39,813 nucleotides of DNA. It comes from Gammaproteobacteria bacterium (GTDB lineage: Bacteria; Pseudomonadota; Gammaproteobacteria; Steroidobacterales; UBA11654). The stretch is from positions 23,883-63,695 of the forward strand of contig DTSX01000112.1 of assembly GCA_012965065.1 (NCBI GenBank), written 5' to 3'. Made by a program: the position numbers and the translations under genes. Shown one piece after another: positions 32,752 through 39,813 of the stretch; position 1 is the first letter of the stretch, and every line of letters begins with the position of its first letter. The notes under the pieces are model-generated. The model was not told the origin of the DNA. It was given only the letters and a program-made list of their open reading frames with translations, and made no database searches.

Positions 32752-33633
32752 TCATTCACTTGCATCGACTTGTGCCTTGACTTCCTCTGCAAAATTTTTC
32801 TCTTCCTTCTCTATTCCATCACCAACTTCATATCTTACAAAAAGATTTACATTTGCATTCGATTTTTTTAACAATTGAGAAACCTTTAAATCTGAGTCCT
32901 TTATGTATTCTTGGCCAAGTAATGTTATTTCATTCAGTCGTTTATTTAACTTACCTGTGACTATTTTCTCCAGAATCTCCTGAGGTTTTCCTTCTTTTTC
33001 AGCTTGCAGCCTAAGGATCCTTGACTCCGTTTCTATCATTTCATCTGGAATCTCTCCTTGGTCAATATATTCCGGTTTTAAGGCAGCAATTTGCATAGCC
33101 AAATCCTTTGCTAGTCCGGTATTATCTATATCTAAATCAACTAAGGCTGCTATTTTTCTTCCATGTATGTAAGTTCCCAAGGTACCGTCAAAAAAAATTC
33201 TTCTGAACCTCCTGATACTGATGTTCTCACCTAATTTAGCAACAACAAATATCCGGTATTCCTCAACATTATTGAAGCCTTCGATGGCGGCATCCATGAG
33301 TTCTTTGATGGTTTCAATATTTGTGCTCAGCAACAATTTGGAGATTGTATCCGTGAATTCAATGAAATAATCATCTTTGGCAGCGAAATCAGTCTCACAA
33401 TTGACTTCCAAGATAATTGCAAGATGCTTGGGTTCGTTAACTTCTATAGAGACCATCCCTTGGGCGGCAATTCTAGCTGATTTGCTATCTGCTTGGCTTT
33501 TCCCTTTCTCTTTTAACAAGAGCTTTGCCTTTGCAAAATCACCATGAGATTCCAACAAAGCTTTCTTGCAATCCATCATGCCAGCATTTGTGAGGTCCCT
33601 AAGTTCTTTTACATCAGCTGCCGAGATTTTCAT
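32752..33633 (-). CDS. tsf: Elongation factor Ts
   Basis: AADVKELRDLTNAGMMDCKKALLESHGD; ILEVNCETDFAAKDDYF. Confidence 0.98.
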   Translation of the reverse strand: MKISAADVKELRDLTNAGMMDCKKALLESHGDFAKAKLLLKEKGKSQADSKSARIAAQGMVSIEVNEPKHLAIILEVNCETDFAAKDDYFIEFTDTISKLLLSTNIETIKELMDAAIEGFNNVEEYRIFVVAKLGENISIRRFRRIFFDGTLGTYIHGRKIAALVDLDIDNTGLAKDLAMQIAALKPEYIDQGEIPDEMIETESRILRLQAEKEGKPQEILEKIVTGKLNKRLNEITLLGQEYIKDSDLKVSQLLKKSNANVNLFVRYEVGDGIEKEEKNFAEEVKAQVDASE

Positions 33634-33650
33634 CTAGAAACCCCTCTCAA

Positions 33651-34694
33651 TTAAGATTTCTCCTGATCACTTTCAACCCCAGATTCTTTAGACTGATCAA
33701 GATCTTGTTCATCTTTGGACTCATCGTCACTTGGTACCTCAACAGCAGTTGATTCTGCAGATGACGGTTGTGATTCTTCCTGTGAAAGTTCTTCTTGCTT
33801 GTCTACAGAAGGTTCCTTCGGTTCACTTGTAAGATTAATTTTTTTATTTTCTTTCGCAGTTGCAAGGTCGCTGTTATCTTCTGGTTTCTGATTTTCAGGT
33901 TCTTTTTGTTCAACCACGGTGATCTTTCTCTTGCGTCTAATTCTTTTGTTGGAAATTTTTCCTTTAGCATCAACTTCAACAAAGTCATCCTCTATGTCAT
34001 CCAAAAGAGGAACGGATTTTTTACCTTTTAAAAATGCTTTTACAATTGTTGTTGTGATCAGCTTAGCAGTACTTCTTGAATCGTCATTGGATGGAATAAT
34101 ATAGTCAATATCCTCCGGCGAAGAGTTGGAATCGACAATGCTTATGATTGGTATCGCCAATGCCTTGGCTTCCTGAACGGCATTTCTCTCATAATTCACA
34201 TCAATGATGAAAATTGCGTCTGGTAATTTCTTCATATTTCTTATACCGCCTAAGCCTCTGTCTAACTTTTCATAGTCTCTCCTCAAGGTAAGTATTTCTT
34301 TTTTACTTAAATTTTCCGTATTTTCAGCCTTCAATGATTGTTCCAGATCTTCAAGTTTCTTTATTGATTTTGATATGGTTTCATTATTAGTCAGCGTACC
34401 CCCTAACCACCTGTTTGAAACGTAGGGCATATTGCAGTCCAAACCTGCATCTTTAATCTCATTCTTAACTGCAGGTTTGGTGCCAACAAATAAGATAGTC
34501 CCTGATTCTGCCCCGATATTTTCAACAAAGGCACAGGCTTCAGAGAACAGAGGCATGGTTTTTTCTAGGTTAATGATGTGAATCCCGTTGCGCTTACCAT
34601 AAATATATGGAGCCATTTTTGGATTCCAATACCTCGTTTTGTGACCGAAGTGGGCGCCAGCTTCAAGCATCTGGCGTAACGTAATATTTTCCAT
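33651..34694 (-). CDS. rpsB: 30S ribosomal protein S2 with long acidic C-terminal extension
   Basis: MLEAGAHFGHKTRYWNPKMAPYIYGKRNGIHIINLEKT; YVSNRWLGGTLTN; S2 core ends near residue 227, then ~120 residues of low-complexity sequence. Confidence 0.97.
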   Translation of the reverse strand: MENITLRQMLEAGAHFGHKTRYWNPKMAPYIYGKRNGIHIINLEKTMPLFSEACAFVENIGAESGTILFVGTKPAVKNEIKDAGLDCNMPYVSNRWLGGTLTNNETISKSIKKLEDLEQSLKAENTENLSKKEILTLRRDYEKLDRGLGGIRNMKKLPDAIFIIDVNYERNAVQEAKALAIPIISIVDSNSSPEDIDYIIPSNDDSRSTAKLITTTIVKAFLKGKKSVPLLDDIEDDFVEVDAKGKISNKRIRRKRKITVVEQKEPENQKPEDNSDLATAKENKKINLTSEPKEPSVDKQEELSQEESQPSSAESTAVEVPSDDESKDEQDLDQSKESGVESDQEKS

Positions 34695-34812
34695 TTTTTT
34701 CCTTTTTGGGTTTAAACTCCCATAAATCCCATATGAAACTTTCCAAAATTACTCGTAAGCACCCATCATATGTGTCGATTTATGTTCGAATTTTGTGCAA
34801 AATTGCCGAGGT

Positions 34813-34841
34813 TTTATAACATAATAATTCTAAAGCGACAA
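34813..34841 (-). promoter_or_regulatory. Candidate sigma70-type promoter upstream of rpsB
   Basis: Minus strand TTGTCG - 17 nt - TATAAA in the rpsB/map divergent intergenic region. Confidence 0.5.
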
Positions 34842-34868
34842 TAAGACTGACAAAAAAACTTATCTCCT

Positions 34869-35639
34869 ATGATGATTGATATTAAAAACGAAGATGATCA
34901 GGAAAAAATGCGAATTGCTGGAAAGTTAGCTTCACAGGTTCTGGATATGATTTCAAATTATGTTGCACCGGGTATAACTACTGGAGAACTGGATCGGATT
35001 TGCCATGATTATATTGTTAATGAACAGAATGCGATTCCTGCAAACCTAAATTACAAAGGTTTTCCTGCCACCATCTGTACTTCAGTAAATCATGTTGTCT
35101 GCCATGGAATTCCAGGTAATAAAAAATTGAAACATGGCGATATCATTAACATAGATGTTACCGTTATCAAAAATGAGTTTCATGGAGATACCAGCAGAAT
35201 GTACCAGGTTGGAAAGCCCACTACCCAGGGTGAACGTATTTCAAAAATAACTTATGAATCATTGTGGCATGGCATAAAAGCAGTGAAACCAGGAAATCAC
35301 TTAGGAGACATTGGGTATGCAATACAAAATCATGCAGAAAAACATGGTTATGCCATCGTAAAAGAATATTGTGGCCATGGAATTGGTAAAATTTATCACG
35401 ACCATCCACAAATTCTCCATTATGGAACTCCCGGTCACGGGATTGAAATAAAAGAAGGAATGACCTTTACCATTGAACCGATGGTCAATGCTGGCGGAGC
35501 ATCAGTGAGGGTATTGCCAGACCAATGGACTGTCGTTACTAGGGATCATTCGCTTTCAGCGCAATGGGAGCATACAATTTTGGTGACCAAAAGTGGCTAC
35601 GAAGTATTGACTCTTGCACCCAGCGAAAACACTTACTGA
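34869..35639 (+). CDS. map: Methionine aminopeptidase, type I
   Basis: TICTSVNHVVCHGIPG; GDIINIDVTVIKNEFHGDTSRMY; CGHGIGKIYHDHPQILHY; FTIEPMVNAGG; QWEHTILVT. Confidence 0.98.
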   Translation: MMIDIKNEDDQEKMRIAGKLASQVLDMISNYVAPGITTGELDRICHDYIVNEQNAIPANLNYKGFPATICTSVNHVVCHGIPGNKKLKHGDIINIDVTVIKNEFHGDTSRMYQVGKPTTQGERISKITYESLWHGIKAVKPGNHLGDIGYAIQNHAEKHGYAIVKEYCGHGIGKIYHDHPQILHYGTPGHGIEIKEGMTFTIEPMVNAGGASVRVLPDQWTVVTRDHSLSAQWEHTILVTKSGYEVLTLAPSENTY

Positions 35640-35707
35640 ATCATGTTGTGAAAAATTAGAGCAAAATCTTCACAAAACAATTGATCAACAGTAATAATTA
35701 ACTCTGC

Positions 35708-36208
35708 TCAATTATAGCGCCCTTGATGGATGGTCCAAACTCCATAGCTGCCTAGAAAAATTAACCAAATAATGACCCAAGCCGGCATGCTCAAAAAAGC
35801 GAAAGACCAACTGATTTCAGCGCATTCACCAGAACCACTAAAGACCATTTGGAAAACTTCACTCAATGGAAAATTAGCCATCATAAAATCAAGACCAGGC
35901 CCACACCCTGGAACCTTATCTGGGGGTAGATTTTGAAGCCAGACATGTCTAGCTGCTATCCCTACTCCCGCTGAGCTTATAATCGTCAAAAGTAGTGAAG
36001 CGAAGAATTTTGACTGCTTTGTTTGGGGATGTTTCAAAGCCATTAATAAAAAAGACAGACCTAATGCAATAACTGCCACTCTTTGTAATATACACAAGGG
36101 GCATGGCTCTAAACCCAGCACATATTGTGTGTATAGTGCGTAAGCAATAAGCAAAACAGAGCAAAGGAATCCCGTTAATAATAAATTTCTCCTTGTTATG
36201 CGCATCAT
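35708..36208 (-). CDS. dsbB: Disulfide bond formation protein B
   Basis: YVLGLEPCPLCILQRVAVIAL CxxC motif, four TM helices, second Cys pair GCGPGLDF...GECAEISW. Confidence 0.93.
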   Translation of the reverse strand: MMRITRRNLLLTGFLCSVLLIAYALYTQYVLGLEPCPLCILQRVAVIALGLSFLLMALKHPQTKQSKFFASLLLTIISSAGVGIAARHVWLQNLPPDKVPGCGPGLDFMMANFPLSEVFQMVFSGSGECAEISWSFAFLSMPAWVIIWLIFLGSYGVWTIHQGRYN

Positions 36209-36876
36209 CAATCTGCAACTTGATCCCTAAGGTAATTGGGTAAAGCCTCAAATGATTCTACCCCTTTACCTGATTTAAATTCCCTAATAGCTAGTTTTAT
36301 CATAGTTTTTGCATCAGGCAATATTTCTTGGGCTTGTTCGACAACTTCAACAGAGCATTGTTTCTTCAAATTTGTATATTCTTTCCAACCTTTGCCAACA
36401 CCAAAAAAATTTGTTCCAGAGAAATGAAATGCATCAACGTCAATTAGGCAATCTGAAATCGTTGATGCTACTAAACCATCTTCGGATTTCTGATAACACC
36501 CAAAATAAATCTGTTTTCTTCCTGCGTCCATTACCACGGCTATTTTATCTAAGGAATAGGTTTCCGAAGCAACTTGCGCAATGGTTGCAAGACTGGAAAT
36601 GCTGCAAACAGGTGTTTGCTGCGAATAGGAAATTGCTTGTGTTGCAGCCGCTGCAATTCTTAACCCAGTGAAACGGCCAGGTCCTGAGCCATAAGCTATA
36701 AAATCCAAGTCTTTTAATTCCAACCTTGATTCGGTCAATATGTTATTGATATTCCTGTAAATATCTTGCGCATGATCGATGCAATTCTCTTGGTTAAACT
36801 CAAACAACTCTCCGTCATTCATGGCGGCAAGTGTAAACCTGTCGGTTGAGGTATCAATGGCAATACATTTAGTCAT
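36208..36876 (-). CDS. tsaB: tRNA threonylcarbamoyladenosine biosynthesis protein TsaB (YeaZ)
   Basis: IAIDTSTDRFTLAAMNDGE; IAYGSGPGRFTGLRIAAAATQAISYSQQTPVCSISSLATIAQ. Confidence 0.95.
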   Translation of the reverse strand: MTKCIAIDTSTDRFTLAAMNDGELFEFNQENCIDHAQDIYRNINNILTESRLELKDLDFIAYGSGPGRFTGLRIAAAATQAISYSQQTPVCSISSLATIAQVASETYSLDKIAVVMDAGRKQIYFGCYQKSEDGLVASTISDCLIDVDAFHFSGTNFFGVGKGWKEYTNLKKQCSVEVVEQAQEILPDAKTMIKLAIREFKSGKGVESFEALPNYLRDQVAD

Positions 36877-36940
36877 ATACAGCTGTGTTGAATGGATTCA
36901 AGAAGAAACAATAAATTAATGACCCAATAATAAACATAGA

Positions 36941-36946
36941 TATAAT
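36941..36946 (+). promoter_or_regulatory. Candidate -10 element (TATAAT) upstream of pckG
   Basis: Exact TATAAT 29 nt before the pckG ATG; no clear -35 at consensus spacing. Confidence 0.35.
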
Positions 36947-36975
36947 AAACTTCCCCTGCGACTAGAGTAAATTAT

Positions 36976-38724
36976 ATGAATACAACCAATAAAGAGTTGC
37001 AAAATTGGGTTGATCAAGTAGCAAAACTAACCAATCCAACGGCAGTACATTGGTGTGATGGAAGCAACCAAGAGTATCAAAACTTCATCGCTCAAATGCT
37101 TGAGTCTGGGGATTTACTGAAACTCAATCATGAAACTTTCCCAAACTGTTATCTGCATCGATCGGATCAGACAGATGTCGCTAGAGTTGAACACTTGACA
37201 TTTATATGCACTTCCAAGCAGGAGGATGCGGGACCAAACAACAATTGGATGGACCCAGATGAGGCACACAGCAAACTGGATAACTTATTCAAAGATTGCA
37301 TGTCGGGTAGGACGATGTACGTTATTCCATATTGTTTGGGGCCGATAGATTCAGTTTATTCGCGCTGTGGAGTGGAAATTACGGATAGCCCATATGTGGT
37401 GGCAAACATGTTCCTGATGACCCGAATGGGAACAAAAGCCCTGCAAAGAATAGAGACAGAAAATAAGTTTGTTAAAGGAATGCATTCAATCGGAGACCTG
37501 AATCCAGAGAAACGTTTTATCATGCACTTCCCAGAAGAACTAACCATAAGAAGCATCGGTTCAGGTTATGGTGGCAATGCCCTGTTGGGAAAAAAATGTC
37601 ATGCCTTAAGAATAGCCAGTTGGCAAGCCTTAAAGGAGAAATGGCTCGCCGAGCACATGTTAATAGTTGAAATTGAAAATCCAGAAGGAGATAAGTTTTA
37701 CATTGCTGCTGCTTTCCCATCGGCCTGTGGAAAAACAAACCTTGCTATGCTGATACCCCCAGATACTTATCCAGGGTGGAAAGTTAGAACCATTGGTGAT
37801 GACATTGCCTGGCTGCATATGGACAACAGTGGTCGATTCTGGGCAATTAATCCAGAAGCAGGATATTTTGGGGTGGTCCCAGGCACCAACCAAGATACCA
37901 ATCAAAATGCTTATGAGACCCTCAAAAGAGATGCGATTTATACCAACGTCGGCATAACCGACAACAACGAACCCTGGTGGGAAGGAAAATTGGAAGGCAA
38001 CCCAACCAAAGACTGGAAAGGCGATGATTATTCTTCTGACTCCAATCAAGACTGCGCCCACCCCAATTCCAGATTTACCGTTTCTGCCAAAAATAACCCA
38101 GGATACTCAGAGTTAGCAGACTCGCCTTCGGGTGTACCCATTTGTGCCATTATCTTTGGTGGCAGAAGAAGTGAGTTAGCACCTTTGGTTTATGAAGCCA
38201 AAGATTGGAATCATGGTGTTTTGGTCGGAGCCAGCGTGGGTTCGGAAACAACTGCAGCCGCAGCCGGAGATGTGGGTATAGTCAGAAGAGACCCGATGGC
38301 GATGAAGCCTTTCTGTGGTTATAATTTTGCTGACTATTGGCGCCACTGGCTGAGTTTTTCGGAGCAATCACAAAATTTACCTAAAATTTTCCACGTCAAT
38401 TGGTTTAGAAAAAATGATCAAGGCTTTCTCTGGCCTGGTTTTGGAGAAAATCTTCGGGTCTTGGATTGGATTATTCAACGATGCCAGAACAAAATTGACG
38501 CCAAGGAAACACCAATCGGTTATGTGCCTATTAAAGGAGATATTGATACCTCAGGATTGGATATTGCCGATGAGAATTTGGATGCACTGTTCACCATTGA
38601 TCCGGATCAATGGCTGGCTGAAATGAATGAAATTAAAGAATATTTCAATGAATTTGGGGAACGACTCCCGAAGCAACTACTCAATGAGCATGCAAAAGTC
38701 GTGGATGCCCTGAGCAAGAAGTAG
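36976..38724 (+). CDS. pckG: Phosphoenolpyruvate carboxykinase (GTP)
   Basis: AAAFPSACGKTNLAMLIPP GTP-PEPCK P-loop; GDDIAWLHMDNSGRFWAINPEAGYFGVVPGTN; CAIIFGGRRSELAPLV; HVNWFRKNDQGFLWPGFGEN. Confidence 0.97.
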   Translation: MNTTNKELQNWVDQVAKLTNPTAVHWCDGSNQEYQNFIAQMLESGDLLKLNHETFPNCYLHRSDQTDVARVEHLTFICTSKQEDAGPNNNWMDPDEAHSKLDNLFKDCMSGRTMYVIPYCLGPIDSVYSRCGVEITDSPYVVANMFLMTRMGTKALQRIETENKFVKGMHSIGDLNPEKRFIMHFPEELTIRSIGSGYGGNALLGKKCHALRIASWQALKEKWLAEHMLIVEIENPEGDKFYIAAAFPSACGKTNLAMLIPPDTYPGWKVRTIGDDIAWLHMDNSGRFWAINPEAGYFGVVPGTNQDTNQNAYETLKRDAIYTNVGITDNNEPWWEGKLEGNPTKDWKGDDYSSDSNQDCAHPNSRFTVSAKNNPGYSELADSPSGVPICAIIFGGRRSELAPLVYEAKDWNHGVLVGASVGSETTAAAAGDVGIVRRDPMAMKPFCGYNFADYWRHWLSFSEQSQNLPKIFHVNWFRKNDQGFLWPGFGENLRVLDWIIQRCQNKIDAKETPIGYVPIKGDIDTSGLDIADENLDALFTIDPDQWLAEMNEIKEYFNEFGERLPKQLLNEHAKVVDALSKK

Positions 38725-38726
38725 AT

Positions 38727-39728
38727 TCAGCACAAACTTTCTTCATAACGCTCAACATAACAAAGCAATTCATCCAAAAATCCAATGGCACTGTTGGATT
38801 TGTGCTGGTTGAGACCGATGAGATTTCGCCACTCTTTGGCGCCTCTCAACCCTCTGAACAGTTGAGCCATATGCCGGGTCATCAAGTGCAGGTTAATGCC
38901 ATCTCCTATTTGGTTTTTGGTGTAGTCAATCATTTCCTTGATTATATGAAATTGCGTGGAATGATTGATTGACTTGCCTTCTGTCATGAAAAAATGCTGC
39001 TGGATCTCTGCAAGAAACAAGGGGTCCTTGTAAGCTTTTCGCCCAATCATTACTCCGTCTAAATGCAGTAAATGTTGTTCAATTTGCTCAATGGAGCTGA
39101 TTTCCCCATTGATTATGATCCTTAGATTATTAAAGTCATTTTTAAGTCGATAAACTTTGTCATAGTCGACCGGTGGAATGGTTCTGTTTTGTTTTGGATT
39201 CAACCCCTGCAAAAATGCTTTTCTGGCATGAATGATAAAGACTTGGCAACCTGCTTCAGACGTTTCAGCTACAAAATCGTACAAGAAATGATAATCGTCT
39301 TTGTCATCAACGCCAATTCTGGTTTTAATGGACAAAGGCAGATCCACCCTATCCCTAACAGCACCGACACAATTAGCAACAAGCAAAGGGTCTCGCATCA
39401 ATGCAGCACCTGCATTGCAGCTTTGTACACGCAGACTAGGGCATCCTATGTTGAGGTTAATTTCATTGTAATTGTATTTGGAAATTATTTTAGCTGCTTC
39501 AGCCATAATGGACGGATCATTGCCTGCAATCTGGATGCCAACAGCTTTTCGGTGATGGTTTTCTTGATGCAAAAATTTCTCAGAAGCGTAGACGATGGCA
39601 TCTGCATGTATCATGGGAGTGTAGAGTTTGAGATCAGGTGCCAACAAATCCACCAGATACCTGAAATGCCGGTCTGTTTGGCCCATCATTGGAGCCACCG
39701 AGATTTGCTTTGTTGTCTCTAAATTCAT
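38727..39728 (-). CDS. dusA: tRNA-dihydrouridine(20/20a) synthase
   Basis: ISVAPMMGQTDRHFRYLVDLL; EINLNIGCPSLRVQS; KTRIGVDDKDDY; IIHARKAFLQGLNPKQNRTIPP. Likely start MNLETTKQ at 39728, because the track start (39770) runs into the tRNA gene. Confidence 0.95.
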   Translation of the reverse strand: MNLETTKQISVAPMMGQTDRHFRYLVDLLAPDLKLYTPMIHADAIVYASEKFLHQENHHRKAVGIQIAGNDPSIMAEAAKIISKYNYNEINLNIGCPSLRVQSCNAGAALMRDPLLVANCVGAVRDRVDLPLSIKTRIGVDDKDDYHFLYDFVAETSEAGCQVFIIHARKAFLQGLNPKQNRTIPPVDYDKVYRLKNDFNNLRIIINGEISSIEQIEQHLLHLDGVMIGRKAYKDPLFLAEIQQHFFMTEGKSINHSTQFHIIKEMIDYTKNQIGDGINLHLMTRHMAQLFRGLRGAKEWRNLIGLNQHKSNSAIGFLDELLCYVERYEESLC

Positions 39729-39758
39729 GTCCAATAATATAAAAGTACGCTTATATAA

Positions 39759-39813
39759 TGGCGTCCCCAAGGGGATTCGAACCCCTGTTGCCGCCGTGAA
39801 AGGGCGGTGTCCT
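39759..39813 (-). tRNA. tRNA-Glu (anticodon UUC), 5' part cut off by the window edge
   Basis: Minus strand AGGACACCGCCCTTTCACGGCGGCAACAGGGGTTCGAATCCCCTTGGGGACGCCA: anticodon arm CCGCC-CTTTCAC-GGCGG, T arm with GTTCGAAT, encoded CCA. Confidence 0.96.

Noticed and set aside
35646-35675. TTGTGAA...TTCACAA inverted repeat between convergent map and dsbB
   Set aside because: AT-rich 7-bp stem with a 16-nt loop and no clear T-run; could be a bidirectional terminator but unsupported.
36309-36671. 120-aa plus-strand ORF
   Set aside because: Antisense to tsaB; no domain signature.
37660-38061. 133-aa minus-strand ORF
   Set aside because: Antisense shadow of the highly conserved pckG coding sequence.
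39189-39722. 177-aa plus-strand ORF
   Set aside because: Entirely antisense to dusA, no recognisable domain, composition consistent with a shadow ORF.

Overview
The window is a compact, low-GC bacterial chromosomal segment that looks gammaproteobacterial from protein content and gene order. It is almost entirely housekeeping genes. On the minus strand: sdhCDAB-sdhE-lepA (lepA open at the left edge), lysS-prfB, and a ~24.5 kb unidirectional array rpsB-tsf-pyrH-frr-uppS-cdsA-rseP-bamA-skp-lpxD-lpxA-lpxB-rnhB-dnaE-accA-tilS-pyrG-kdsA-eno-ftsB-surE-yqaA. Further genes are ygfZ, a PD-(D/E)XK exonuclease, a Mth938/DUF498 protein, map, dsbB, tsaB, a GTP-type pckG, dusA and a partial tRNA-Glu(UUC) at the right edge. 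I found no IS element, prophage, CRISPR array, toxin-antitoxin or defence island, and no convincing new multi-gene system. Observations worth a second look: (1) dxr, ispD/ispF, fabZ, truD and pcm are missing from positions where Pseudomonas-like clusters carry them, suggesting MEP-pathway relocation or loss; (2) a complete prfB programmed +1 frameshift site that the ORF track truncates; (3) a stand-alone exonuclease resembling phage/mitochondrial MGME1-type nucleases; (4) a ~120-residue acidic C-terminal extension on ribosomal protein S2; (5) a 3-residue insertion beside the DnaE catalytic PDFDxDF motif; (6) an Arg-to-Leu change in the CdsA signature; (7) two very small ORFs overlapping their upstream genes, absent from the ORF track; (8) a 22-bp perfect palindrome in the sdhC/ygfZ divergent promoter region. 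All family calls are from recognised motifs; no database search was run.
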